DNA of 64,000 nucleotides, taken from Neostapfia colusana (Eukaryota > Streptophyta > Magnoliopsida > Poales > Poaceae). Under the pieces are notes generated by a model. That model was given only the letters and a program-made list of their open reading frames with translations. It was not told where the DNA came from and did no database searches. The stretch covers positions 55,087,652 to 55,151,651 of the forward strand of contig JASWHV010000012.1 of the NCBI GenBank assembly GCA_030760725.1, given 5' to 3'. The position numbers and the translations under genes were made by a program. Numbering within the stretch: position 1 is the stretch's first letter; every line of letters begins with the position of its first letter. Of this stretch, positions 43,505 to 56,500 are shown one piece after another.

Positions 43505-46095
43505 GTGTACAGCCTTCAGCTCCAGCATCTGACGCCGCACGCTCTCGCATTGGTGGCAGTCTTCGTCCACTTCTGTGAGATGTTCGTGTGCGTGCAGCCA
43601 TCGGTGCGGCTGTTCCGGGTCTTCTTCGTCCTGCGGGCCTCGGGGAGAGCTCAAGCCACTTGGGGGCTTACTACTTCCAGCACCGAGGCAAGAACTCCAT
43701 GCCGTACATCACACCCTTCTCCCCCAGCAAGTGGGAGCACTGGAGGGAGGACTGGGTGATCGTCCAGACCGACAGCCATGACCGCCTGGACTTGTCGAGC
43801 GGCCCCCGGTCAGTGAGAATCCCGTCGGGGATGAGGTCCCTGACCTGCCAGAAGCCTACAAGCCCGTGCTGGCAAGGATCAGATTCTTGGCAAAGCAAGG
43901 CCTGACCTCGCTGATGGTCTTGGCTGACTTCTTGTCACACCGCCTCGCTCCCCTCCAGCAGCGCACCCGCGCTGCCTAGTTGTATACTGGGGAGAACGAC
44001 CTCACCTGGCTGGAGCGCGGCCCCAGGATGACCCCGGACAGGGTCATGCTGGAGGCCATGCTGTTGAAGCTGTCCCCGAACCAATATCTGACAACTTCAT
44101 CAACCCACCGACGGGTTGCTTGCCGGTCCGCTTTAACTAGGCGGCAAGGTCGAGGCTGCTGAAGGAGTTACCGACGCTGGACGACATCGACGTTGCCGTG
44201 CGGCAGGTCGGGGACACTTCCCGAGGCGTTGATATCTCCAGTGGAGTCGTCGCTAGCGCTCAGGCAGGGCCCGTGCCAGACCCATTCCTCAACATGGGGA
44301 AGGATTGGGTGCCGGCTGGCGGACCCGCACCCACGATGCGCCCTCACTCACCGCCTAAGGACGTCACAGAGTCGAGCAAACAGCTGAAGAGGAGGTTTGT
44401 TCGCAGCGATGGGGGCTCCATCTTGAAGACCAGAGTGAAGGGGCCTCAAGCCGCGCGCAGCTCTGCATCGATCCCGGTGGTCGGCGCTGGCAGTGGCCCC
44501 AGCAGTGCTTCAGACGGGGCAGATCTGGCTTCGGCACCTGACGCGCCTCCAGCCCTTAAGCCGATAGCGAAGAAGACTCCCGACGCGCCTCCGTCTCGTA
44601 AGATGACAGCGAAGAAGACTCCTGACGCGCCTCCGGCTTTGAAGCCAACTGGGGAGAGCATTTCCTGACGCGCCTCCAGCTCCAAAGCCGACGGGGGCGA
44701 GTGGCTCCAGCCCCCCGTGCAAGAATCTTCGCGCCTCCTGGAACTGCCAGGCACCCAGGTATGACGCAAACCTTAGGGTAAGCCGCATTCTTGTTGCTGT
44801 TCTGCTTGTTTGATTAATTTCGATTCCTTCCCGCAAAGCTTCACCGTAGAGCGCGACACCTTGCGGCAGGGCGCAACACCTCCCTCGCAGCAGAGCATGG
44901 GCCAGAGCCCCTTTGGCGCTGGAGGCTCCGGAGGTCCAACGCCGACGCCAGCGCCAGGGCTAGCGCCTAGACCAGCCCGGGAGGCCGACTCTTGGGCCCC
45001 GAGACCGGCCAACCGACGGATGCAAACGTCCTCGGTGGCGGCGCGGCCGCTCCAAGGCAACCTGCAGGATCGCTCCTTTCTTATCCGCAGGCGGGTGGTA
45101 GCTCCGTCGGAGGACAATGAGGTTGTGGAGGTCATGGTGTGTCCTCTCTTGTAGATGCCTAAACCAGTACCCACTCCCAAGGCCATGAAGGTTGCGCTCT
45201 CTAGCTTGGACAGGTGCAAGAGGCGCTTGGCCAGGAGTGGGATGAGCAAAAGGCAGAGCAGGAGCGTCTCAGTGACTAGGGCGATCTGCTGAAAGAGCGG
45301 ATACAGGATGCCAAAGAGAAGGTGAGGGCGAGGATGGAGCGGCTCGAGGTCATGCAGGAGGTGATTGACCTGGAGCGGGTCACGGTTGGGAGGCTCAATA
45401 GGACGGCCCAGGACCACCTGGACAAAGCCAGAAGACTCCATGCCGCAGCCGACGCTCGTGCCGAAACTCTCTCGGAGGCATGGGAGGTCCTCGTCCGGCG
45501 GGAGCAGGAGCTGCAGGAGAGGGAGAGGGACCTCGTCTTCCGTGAGGCAACTCAAGAGGCGGAGCGGGAGCGCTTGGGGAAGCAGCTCCAGGATGTCCAC
45601 GAGCGCGAGCTCGCGGCCTCATCCAAGGAGGCCTCCCTGGAGCGCCGAGCTGAGGAGCTGGCTGCCAGGAAGAGGGAGCTGGCGAACCAAGACTTGGTCT
45701 GGGAGCTGGCCGCCACCTGCAAGACAATGGAGGAGCTTCGAGCTTCCTGCGCTGCCGAGGCGGAGAAGGTCTGGGACATCCTGGGCCACACGGAGATGGT
45801 GTTGGAGCCCTTTGGCTTCAGCCCCTTGCGCTCGGGAGGTACGGTGCAAGAGGTGAACCAAGTGCTCCCTCTGCTGGACTCGGCTGGAGCCAAGCTGGTG
45901 GCGTTAGAGGGCGTCATCGGGGAAGAGCTGGAAGCCGAGGGCAAGGCCCTGACTCAGCAAGTGGTGGAGCATGTGCGTCTCCCTGGAGCCGATGGTGTAG
46001 GTTCCCGTTGCAGAGGCGATGGAGGCAGCCAGGTCCACTATGGAGGACACTGCCAAGCTCGTAGCTGTGAGGTTCCAGCGCCAGTAGGCTTCTAG
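43505..46095 (+). pseudogene. antisense extra ORF of the gypsy element (Transposase_28-like plus coiled coil)
   Basis: This lies between gypsy pol and its 3' LTR, on the opposite strand to pol. The first part reads LQHLTPHALALVAVFVHFCE and continues in another frame with LGAYYFQHRGKN, SKWEHWREDWV and LARIRFLAKQGLTSLM. It ends LYTGENDLTWLERGP. That order matches the plant 'putative gypsy type transposon' domain (Transposase_28). After proline/alanine-rich low-complexity sequence comes a 257-codon open stretch (45322-46095), strongly heptad-like and rich in Glu, Arg and Leu, predicted as a long coiled coil. Frameshifts near 43640 and 43790 and stops near 43980 and 45155 show it is broken. Antisense ORFs in this place are known from Tat-lineage elements such as maize Grande. 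Confidence 0.75.
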
Positions 46096-46184
46096 GGCTC
46101 CTGTTTGTCTTGTGCGTCCACCAGCGCCTTGTCTTGAATAAAAATTATTGTTGAAGTTTTTTATCTCTTGTGTTGTAGAGGTGT

Positions 46185-47330
46185 GTCTTCGGGTCCTTAG
46201 CAGCGCAAGGGCCCGAAACAACTTGAACAAGGTAGCTAGTCTTTGCCGATGTCGTTAGCTTGTATCCCCAGGTCCTTAGCAGCGAAAGGACCCGAAGAAG
46301 CTCCGACGGTGCTGTTAGCATGTTGTAGTTGAAGCTCCGGATCCCTACTTGCTGCCGTGATGGCTCCGAAGTTCTGCCTACGTAGGTCACCGTGATGGAC
46401 CCCTGGTAGGTGTGGCCCTTAGGTTGGGGCACACCTACCAAGTAGATGGTTGAGGCAGGACGTCGGCGGTGGACCCCCTGGGAGATCCGAGACGCTGGGA
46501 CCTGATCGGACTTACACAGATATGGCAGAGACGAGGAGTAATTGTGCTCTCTGGTCACAATTTCCTACTCCTAGTTTTGTTTTGGCTTACGGTTCTTATC
46601 CGAGCTGCGGGGCTTGGGTAATTCGGTGTGAGAGAATCCGGGTTATGGTTACTACTTTGCTCAGGAGTATGAGCGCCCGACTCCCCGGTACTCAGCCACA
46701 GCGCTGGAGAGGCAAAGTGTGCATGCTTAGGGTGCAGGACCAGTCTAAGCAGGATACACACTCTGGACCTCCCACTGACATTAGCTTTTCAGGCGACAGA
46801 CCATTCGGCGCCATAGGGCCCCCGAGCAAGGAAATAACTGAAGGACCCCGGGTACATCATAGGAACCTCAAGTGGACCCGCCCGCAGAAGGATAGCACAG
46901 CTCCCACTATGGGTAATCACAGGGAAAAGTGACTGGCCATACGGCCGGAGTGGTATTATAAAGTAAGCACGAAAATGAAAGAGGCGATGCCCGGGGTTCG
47001 GTTATTCCCTTGTTCCTAAGTGTGTGCCGTCCGACCCCCAAGTACTCAGTCGTAGCGTTGGGGAGGCAAAGCGTACAGGCTTAGGGTGCAGGACCAGGCT
47101 AAGAAGGTTGCGTGCTCTGGACCTCCCACGGGCGTTAACCTTTCAGCGAGGGGACCTTCCAGTGCAACAGGACCCTGAACAAGCATATAGGATGAACCCC
47201 GGACATGCCATGAGACAGTTGATATGCGAAAGTAAGCATAAACTGCAATGTAATGAAAAGAGATGAGAGGACATAGGGTGGGACAAATTTTTCTTGGATC
47301 AGGTTAATTCATAGGAGGAGGCAGGCTTTA
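46185..47330. repeat. non-coding gypsy spacer with diverged tandem duplications
   Basis: Two diverged copies of a unit of about 354 bases lie at roughly 46620-46970 and 46975-47330. They are anchored by CTTAGGGTGCAGGACCAG at 46727 and 47081 and by TCTGGACCTCCCAC in each. A shorter pair of units carrying GGTCCTTAGCAGCG lies at 46192-46300. No reading frame spans both copies. Confidence 0.75.
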
Positions 47331-47464
47331 AAAGAAGGTAGCCACCCACTCCAGATGACAAGAGTAGCAGGACCACTCCGGAGCTTAGCTGTTCCGAGCG
47401 CTGCTCCTAGACTCTATGACACCCTAGCAGAGAAAAAAGAGTCATACCGCTGCGCTAAGGGTAG

Positions 47465-48977
47465 AACTTATGGAGGTGCTCTATGTTCCATGGATTGGGT
47501 AGAGGTACCCCATCCTCCGTGGCCAGGCAGACGCACCCGGGGCGGGATACTTGAGTTACTCGGAAGGGACCCTCCTAGCAAGGGGAGAGTTTGTTTGCCC
47601 CTTCGCGAGAAAGTATTTGTCGAAGCACCAGGTCACCCACCTCGAGCTGTCTACTACGCACGAACTGCTGGTGGTAGCCCCAGAGCGCCTGGCGGTACCG
47701 TGCGTTTCGAGCAGCTGCTTGCCACCTTCGCTCGTCGACAAGGTCGATGTCTTCGCGTCAGAGCTGGTCTTGCGCGGCTTCATCGTATGCCTGGACACGG
47801 GGGGATCCCATGGTGATCTTTGGGGGGAGGATGACCTCAACCCCATACACCAGGAAGAAGGGTGTTTCTCCTGTCGCTTGGCTAAGGGACATGCGGCTAG
47901 CCCACGGTGTGCACGGAAGCTCGTCTACCCAATTGGCACCATATTTCTTCAAGCAGTTGTAGGTGCATGTCTTGAGTCCCGGAGTATATCAGCATTAGCC
48001 CTCTCGACTTGTCCATTGCTCTCTGGATGCACGACAGATGCATAGCAGTTTTAGATGCCGAGGTCTTTGTAGTACTCTTGAAACACTGCACTAGTGAACT
48101 GGGTCCCATTGCCAGTGATGATTCTGTTCGGGACCCGCACCAGCAGATGATTGACTTGATGAACTTGACTGCTGACTGCTTGTTGATTGCGACTATAGGG
48201 GCTGCTTCCGGCCACTTAGTGAACTTTTCTACGGTGACGTAGAGGTACCGGAACCCTCCGATGGATCTAGAGAAGGGCCCCAGGATGTCCAACCCCCACA
48301 CAGCGAAGGGCCATGAGGGTGGGATCATCTGCAGCGTCTGCTCCGGTGTGTGAATCTGCTTGGCCTGGAACTGGCACGCCTTGCATCTCTTAACTAGCCC
48401 AACGGCATCCTGGAGAGCTGTTGGCTAGTAGAAGCCATGCTGGAAGGCTTTACCAACCAGCGTGCGGGAAGATGCGTGGTTCCCACACTCGCCTCCATGG
48501 ATCTCTGCGGGCAAGTCGCAGCCCTCCTCCTAGGTTATGCACCGCAATAGGATGCCATTGGCTCTACGCCGGTAGAGATCCCCCTCTACCAGCACGTATC
48601 TCTTAGCCAACCGAATGATCCATTCAGCGGATGCATGTTTAACAGGAAGGATGTTGTCTTTCAAGTAGTCTCGGATCTCCGTGATCCATGCATCAGGACC
48701 TACTTGAGTTTCTGGATCTTGAGCGCCGGGTTGCAAGGAGTCCCCGGTGACGCTTATGATCCTTGGCGGGCTCCATTTTAGCAGGTCCGCCGGGACTGCC
48801 AGCTTCGAGGTGCTAGTCTCGCCCCTTTCACCTGGTTTGGCATGCCAAGCTGTAAGTCATAACAACTTCCTTTCGAAGACCCCCTCAGGCACCAGAGCCC
48901 AGGTGGAAGCCTTTGTTGACAGGTCATCGACGATTGTGTTGTTGGCTCGAGGGACGTGGCATAGGTCCAAGACTTGG
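47465..48977 (-). pseudogene. Ty3/gypsy integrase and pol C-terminus, broken
   Basis: On the minus strand, from high to low coordinates, are a post-RNase H linker (LQPGAQDPETQVGPDAW), the integrase core start (WPFAVWGLDILGPF, GGFRYLYVTVEKFTKWPEA), ITGNGTQFTSAVFQEYYKDLG, and HPESNGQVERAN. Then come ATGETPFFLVYGVEVILPP and the C-terminal GDLVLRQILSREGANKLSP and GVPLPNPWNIEHLHKFYP. Several frame changes and a stop after KLSP show it is inactive. It is cut at 48977 by the copia-2 insertion and resumes at 59778. Confidence 0.87.
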
Positions 48978-50530
48978 TGTGAGACCTATGTGTGCTGAAT
49001 ACATTGGCAATTAGAATAAAAGTGAGGATTTACATTCAAAGTTTTGAATATTACCGAAATACCCACTTCAGCTTGTCCGAACTTCCTCATTGCATTTAAA
49101 GAGTAACTGTCACTGTAGAGTAGCTGTTTTCATAGTGTTTAATTTTCAGTCATTCTATTTTTTGCTTGCAATGTTTCGAACTTGCTTCTTGGCTTATAGA
49201 ATGTTTGCTTAGTATTCTCTTACTAATTTTTTTGATATGTTATGGCTGATTATGGTGGTTAATACATTGCTATGGTTTGCAACATGCTTATGTGAGGTGC
49301 TCATGTAGGGTGTTCTGGTTTTCGAACTAAAGTGAGTCAAGTCGCGGACTTGTGCTCGAAAAAAATGTGGATGTTTTTTCATGCGCAGGTGTTGCTTGAG
49401 GTCAAGACATGGCTTGTGATGGAGATCCTTGAACTAGTCTTAGGGAGAAGATGAGGTTCAATAATCAAGTTTGGGACGAATTGTGTTTGAGCTGATCGGG
49501 AGGTCACACAGCATGTTTGGGTCAAGAACAATGCATATGAAGGTGTTGTGAACGTTTTATAAAGTGTTGGCACGTATGCAAGGGGTGCATGGACGTGGCT
49601 AAATTGTTCCAAGGCATGGGGAAGATATATGGAAGTGAAGATATGGTTGAAAAGGTTCAATCGACTGGATTTTGTGTTCAGGCTGCGGCTGAGGGGGTTA
49701 TGGTTCATTTATGGAAAGTTTTGATTTGGTTATAATAGGGTTTCATGTTAGACACGAAGTAGAGTTGTTTTAGGAATATTTGGGATGTTCCTAAGGTGTT
49801 TGAAAGTCTTAAGATTGCTTCTATCTGCGTATAGAAGAGTCTTGAGCAGTTTTAGAAAGTTAGAGTTTGAATCCAAGTAGGAGTAGGAGTCCTAGTTTTA
49901 CTTGGGTTAGCCTTAGGGCTGGTTATATAAGCAAGGGAGGCCAAGGCTCCTGGAGAGCACGACTTGTGGCTGCTTCTGTTAAGTTTTGATCAATGAAACT
50001 CGTATTTTAGAGGAGCTTTGGGGCCTTGTTCGTCCGACTTGTTTCAGACTAGTTTTTCCTCGGTGAGTTTCTGGACAGACCGACATTGCTTGGGTATTTC
50101 GATCATAACTCACGTTTTACAGATCCGATTGACGTGATTCTTTTTGGGTTGTCTTCATAACTTGATTATCAATAATCTTGAAAGTTTCAAGGTCATTTTA
50201 GTTTTTTATGATATACACGAGTTTCTTTGCAGCATTGCAGATCTGTTTTTAAAATCGGGTAGAACAGATTGACCTTCGTCTAGTCTTTTGATCATAACTC
50301 AAGTTCTACTTAGTGTTTTTCATGTGATTCTTGTTGCAGTGGATTTGTGACTTCATTATCTATAATATCCAGTAGTTTAGTCATGTTTTAGCACGTATAA
50401 AACAGTCGCACACACGGTTTCTTTATCAGATCAATTTTCTGCCGAGAGTTTTATTTGTATCTTCCGCATAAAAAGTTTTAATCTACCATTCACCCCCTAT
50501 GGTAGCTTTTCACGTGCTCTTTGATCTACA
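48978..50530 (+). repeat. copia-2 5' LTR
   Basis: It runs from TGTGAGACC to GATCTACA, with TTATATAAGCAAGGGAGGCC as promoter region near 49924. Its end block matches the LTR remnant at 2326-3656. Confidence 0.9.
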
Positions 50531-50532
50531 AT

Positions 50533-50552
50533 AGGTATCAGAGCCACGGTGC
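50533..50552 (+). other. copia-2 primer binding site
   Basis: AGGTATCAGAGCCACGGTGC starts two bases after the 5' LTR and matches initiator methionine tRNA except for the first base. Confidence 0.85.
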
Positions 50553-53500
50553 TCTAATATCATTTATTTGTACGAGTTTTCGCTGATCAACATAGAGAAA
50601 TACTCCGCAAAACCTTGTGTGTTCGATGGCATTGATTTTCAGGTTTGGAAGGCTCATATGGAGGCTTACATACACGCACAACGATTCGCCATATGGAAAA
50701 AGGTCTACAAGCCTTTCAACGTGCCATCAAACGATCAAGTTACGGCTGCGAACATGAGGGATGTCGACAACAATAACAAGGCTCGCAACTTGATCATCCA
50801 AGGATTGACTCAAAACGACTTCGATCGTGTTGCACACCTCTGATCTACATACAATGTGTGGAAAGCACTTTGCGACTACCACAAAGGATCCAACACGATC
50901 ACGGAGGTAAGACAAGATATGTTCAAGAAAGAATATATGCGCTTTGAGATGCAGCCAGGTGAGTTCATCGATGATTTATTTGCTCGCTTTAATAAAATTC
51001 TCAGCAACTTGCGTAGTGTCAATGTTAATTTTTCCGATGCTGAAAATGCTAGGTAATTGTTAAGTGCATTAGACATGTCAATTTGGGAGATGAAAGTTAC
51101 ATCTATTCGTGAATATACTGTCATGAGTACAGTTACTTTAGATGTGCTATATTCTAAATTGAAAACTCATGAAATTGACATAATCTCACGTAAGAATCCC
51201 AATAAGTCTCTTACTTTTGTTTTACAACGTGACATGCCTAGTTCTAGCAATTCTTCATCTTGTGGTACACTTTCTTTGTTGTCCTCTCTAACACTTGAAC
51301 AGATTGAAGAGTTTCTAGAGGAGGATCTAGCACTTCTCTCTACTCCGTTCTCAAAAGCATTGCAAAATGTGAGAACAAGAAGGAGAGGAAGTGTCAGCTC
51401 TCAACGATGTTTTGAATGTGGTAAGGCATGACATTTTCATATAGATTGCCCTAACCGTTCAGATCCTACTTTCCGTGATGAAAAACTAACAAGGACAAAG
51501 CACTCCTCTGCCAACGTCAAGTGATGGACAAAATTTTCTCAGCAACTCAAGGGTATTGCGAGGACGTTGATATTGGAAGTGATGAAGATGAAGACGCCGT
51601 GGCAAATGCATGTTTCATGGCGAGCAAATCAAGTTCAAGCTCGGAGGAAGACAAACAACAGCGACAATGAGGTGGTCAATCCCTCTTATGATTAATTGTT
51701 TGATGCTCTTTATCGTGCCACTACCGTACTTAAGAAAAAGGACAAAAAAATTAAGCAAAGTGATGTTAAAATTGAATTAGTAGAACCTTAAATTAAACGT
51801 TTAAAAACTTTGATTCCTAGTGATGATACTTGCTCATCTAGCGATCTGATTTATGAACAATTGTCCTTTTTAAGAAGTGCGCACACCTCCACACTTGATA
51901 GACTTGAACTTGAAATTGAAAAGAACAAAAAGCTTGCTGCACTTAATGATAAAAAACATGAAAGATGCTAGTTGTTCTACAATTGATTTGCATTGTTCTA
52001 GCTGTGATGATCTTAATAAGAAACTACATGATGCTACGGATGAATTTTTTGCTTTGAATAATGCTTTACGTGTTAATGAAGTTAATTCTTGTTCTAATTG
52101 CAAAATAAAAGGAAAAACTTCTTGTGAAAACTATCTAGACTTGTCTAAGAAACTTGATGACATGCATAGTACACTAGAACGGTTTTGTAGTGCAAATAAG
52201 AACCTAGACTTGCTGCTGAATTCATCTAAGTCTTGCAATGATAAAACTGGTTTAGGTTTGATTCTCATGCTTATGCTAAAGCACATCCACCTAAAATTGT
52301 TAAGTCATTAGTAAATGGTTTGATTCAACAGTTTCTAAACAAAAAGAAGTGGTTTTCGTGCTAAACATAACACAATTCATAAATCAGTAGTTGGGAACAA
52401 AAACTCTTAAAATTTGGCTCATAAACCTGCTGTATTTTCTCAGCTTTCTCATGCTATTCCTGCTGGACGTCGTGTGACTTAGTACTGGATTCCTAAATGC
52501 CTTTTGACTAACCCCTATATTGAGTCATCAACGTATTGTGCTGCTATGTAGGTTACACACTTGAGGAAGGAGAACATTTGGATTGTGGATTCAGATTGCT
52601 CACGCCACATGACCGGTAACAAAGAATGGTTCTCCTCCCTCTCTTTGTGTCATGTGTAGAAAATGTTACTTTTGCCGATAATTCTTCAACTCCTATAATT
52701 GCTAAGGGTTCAGTTAGAGTAAATAAACACTATACTTTGAAGGATGTGACGCTTGTTAAAATTTTGAAATACAACTTGCTTTTTGTTTCACAATTGCTAG
52801 ATGAAAATCTAGAAGTTAACTTCAGTAAAAATTGCTGCAAGGTTGTAGATGAAAAAGGTGATGTCTAGGATTGGAAGAGTTTTTAAATCTGATTTTGATA
52901 TGTCAACTTCTAAGCATAGGTGTCTAGTTGCTAATGATTCAAAGAACTTATATTTTTGGCATCATAGACTTGGTCACTTAGCCTTTGATCACCTCACACG
53001 TGTTAGTGGTCTTGATCACATACGTGGGCTACCTAAGCGTAAAGGGGACAATGATATTATATGCTCTTCTTGTATACATGCTAAGATGGTTGCAGGCTCA
53101 CATCCTCCTCTCACAATGACCATGACAACTGATCCGGGACAACTTTTACATCTTGACCCCATAGGTCCTTCACGTGTTCAATCTTTTGGAGGTAAATGGT
53201 ATGTGCTTGTGATTGTTGATGATTATTTTAGATACTCTTGGGTTTACTTTATGGCATCTAAGAATGAAACTTTTAGTCACTTTAGAACTCTATTTCTTAG
53301 ATTATCAATTGATCATCCGGGATCTTTAAAATTAATTAGAAGTGATAACGGAACTGAATTTTAGAATCAATCTTTTGATCCCTTTTGTGCTGAAAAAGGA
53401 ATAAATCATCAGTTTTCTTCACCATATGCACCTAAACAAAACGATGTTGTAGAGAGAAAGAACATAATCTTAGTTGAGATGGCTAGGACTATGCTTGATG

Positions 53501-56500
53501 AATACCAAACTCCTAGAAACTTTTGGGCAGATGCAATTGCAACAGCTTGTTATGTTTCAAACTGTAGGATCGAAGGACACGTGAAAAGCTACCAGAGGGG
53601 AGGTGAATGGTAGATTTAAACTTTTTAGCGGAAGCAACAAAAACCCCCTCAGCAGAAAATCGATCTGTTAAAGAAACCGTGTATGTGACTGATCTAAACG
53701 TGTTCAACCATGACAAAAATGGTATATATTATAGAGAATCAAATCACAAAGACACAACAACAAGAATCACGGAAATCCGTAAAAAATAACTCAAGTTATG
53801 ATCGAAAGATCAAACAAGGGTTAATCTGTTCTACTCAAGTAAAAAACCAGATCTGCAACACTGTAAAGAAACTCGTGTAGATCAAAAACTATAAATCCAA
53901 TGACCGTGAAATTTTCACAGAAGATATATAATCAAGTTGTGAAGACAACATAAAAAGAATCACGTCAATTGGATCTGTAAAACTTAAGTTATGATCAAAA
54001 CACCCAAGCACTGTCGTGCTGTCCAGAAACTCGACGAGAAAGACTTGACAAAAACAAGTCGGACGAACAAGGCATAAAAGCTCCTCTAAATTAAGAATTT
54101 TATTGATCAAAACATAAGAGGAACAGCCCAAAGTCGTGCACACCACGAGCCTTGGCTTCCCTTGCTTATATAACCAGCCCTAAGGCCAACCATTTCAAAC
54201 TAGGACTCCTACTCCAACTTGGATTCAAACTGTAACTTTCCAATACTGCTCAAGACTCTTCTATACACAGATAGAAGCAATCTTAAGACTTCCAAACACC
54301 TTAGGAACGTCCCAAACATTCCTAAAACAACTCTACTTCATTCCTAACATAAAATCCTATTATAACCAACTCGAAACTTTCCATAAACAAACCATAACCG
54401 CCTCAGCCGCAGCCTGAGCGCAAAATCCAGCCGGTTGAACCTTTTCAACCATATCTCCACTTCCATATCTCTTCATCACGCCTTGGAACCATGTTTCCAT
54501 GTCCATTCACTCCTTGCACACATGCAAACACCTTCCAACAACATCCACGATATCTTCATATGCATTGTTCTTGATTCAAACATGCTGCGCGACCTCCTGA
54601 TCAACTCAACCACAATTCCTCCCGAACTTGGTTGTTAAACCTCATCTTCTCCCTGTTCAATGGATCCCGTCACCAGCCATATTTTGAACTCAAGCAACAC
54701 CTGCACATGAATAAACAACCAATACTTTCGAGCACAATTCTGCGTCTTGACTCACGTTAGTTCTAAAGACCACAACACACCTTACGTGAACACCTCACAT
54801 AAGTGTGTTGCAAACCATAGCAAAATGTTAACCACCACAAACAGCCATACCACTTCAAAAACTTAGTAAAAGAATACTAAGCAAACTTTCCATAGATGTA
54901 AAGCAAGTTCAAAACATTTGCATGGTAAAAATAGAACTATTGTGATTTAGCTCCTGACCTGCCAAAGCTAACCGGATCTTGAGCAGGAGCTTACCAAAGC
55001 TAGCAGAACCTAGCAGTGGAACTTACCAAAGCTAGTCGGACCTATCGCCGGAGCTAACCAAACACATGTCGGACCTAGCCATATCAAGTAGGACCTTACG
55101 TCGGACCTTGTCGGAGCTCAGACCTAGAGTCGGACCTTGACAAAAATAGTGTTTTGGTAGAATTCAAAACTTCTATCGTCATAGCCAATGTATTCAGCAC
55201 ACATAGGTCTCACACAAACCGTGTTTTCTTGATAGCTAAGCTAGGAAAAACACCATATGAGCTTCGATTTGGACATAGGCCTAGTGTCACACATCTTAGG
55301 GTCTTTGGTTGCAAATGCTTTGTTAAGAAACATGGTAATCTTGATAAATTTGAAGCTAGATCTATTGATGGAATGTTTCTTGATTATCCATCTCATACTA
55401 GAGGCTATCGTGTGCTTTTAGTTGACACTAACAAAATTGTGGAGACCTGTGAAGTTTCTTTTGATGAAGCTAGCCCAAGTACTAGCTCTACTACTGCAGG
55501 TCAAGATGTATATCTGCAGGGGGAGAGTATTTTCATTGAAGATGAAGGAGTGGAGTTGCTGCCTGAAATTTCAGAAATAAACAATGACGTTCCAGCTCTT
55601 GATCTCGCTCCACAATCAGCACCAACGACCACTACTGCTGGTCCAGATCTTCCTCAGCCACAAGTTCTTCGACTTGTGATGAACATGAAGAAAAAAGAGC
55701 TGGTGAAATGTCTACTCCCCTCCGTGTCCTTAAAAGTCATCCTCCACAACAAATTATTGGAAGCTTCCACGAAGGGTCACACGGTCCAGGTTTTGTGATC
55801 CAAACTCTAAATCTCATTCAGCTTGCTTTTGTTGCTTCTTTTGAACCCAAAGATATATCACACGCACTCGCTAATGAACCTTGGATTATTGCCATGCAAG
55901 AAGAGTTAGAAAATTTTGAAAGAAATAATGTTTGGAAACTTGTATCTCCACCTCAAGGTCACACTTTAATAGGAACTCAATGGGTGTTTAAAAATAAACA
56001 AAGTGGGGGATGGGGCTGTGATTAGGAATAAGGCTAGGTCGGTTGCTCAAGGTTTCACACATGTTGAAGGTTTAGATTTTGATGAAACTTTTGCTCCTGT
56101 TGCTTGATTATAAGCCATAAGAATTTTGTTAGCATTTGCTGCATCTAAAGGTTTCAAGTTATATCAAATGGATGTTAAAGTGCTTTTCTTAATGGTTAAT
56201 AGATGTGGAGGTTTATGTTAAGCAACCACCAGGTTTTAAAAATCCAAATTTTCCTAATCATGTTTACAAACTGTCCAAAGCTTTGTATGGTCTTAAACAA
56301 GCCCCTAGAGCATGGTATGATAGGTTAAAAACAATTTTACTTGAAAAGAGGTTTACCATGGACAAGGTTGATAAAACTCTTTTTGTTCTTAAGCATGTCA
56401 ATGAATCACTATTCGTTCAAGTGTATGTGGATGATATTATCTTTGGTTGTGCTTCTCATGATCTTGTGCCCAAGTTTTCAGATATGATGAGTTCGGAATT

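Noticed and set aside
45437..45727. Minus-strand proline/arginine-rich frames opposite the coiled-coil ORF
   Set aside because: They are shadows of the heptad-rich + strand frame, which alone shows protein-like periodicity.
46145..46558. 137-codon minus-strand frame as a gypsy protein
   Set aside because: It overlaps the tandem spacer repeats, has no family motif and is out of register with gypsy pol.
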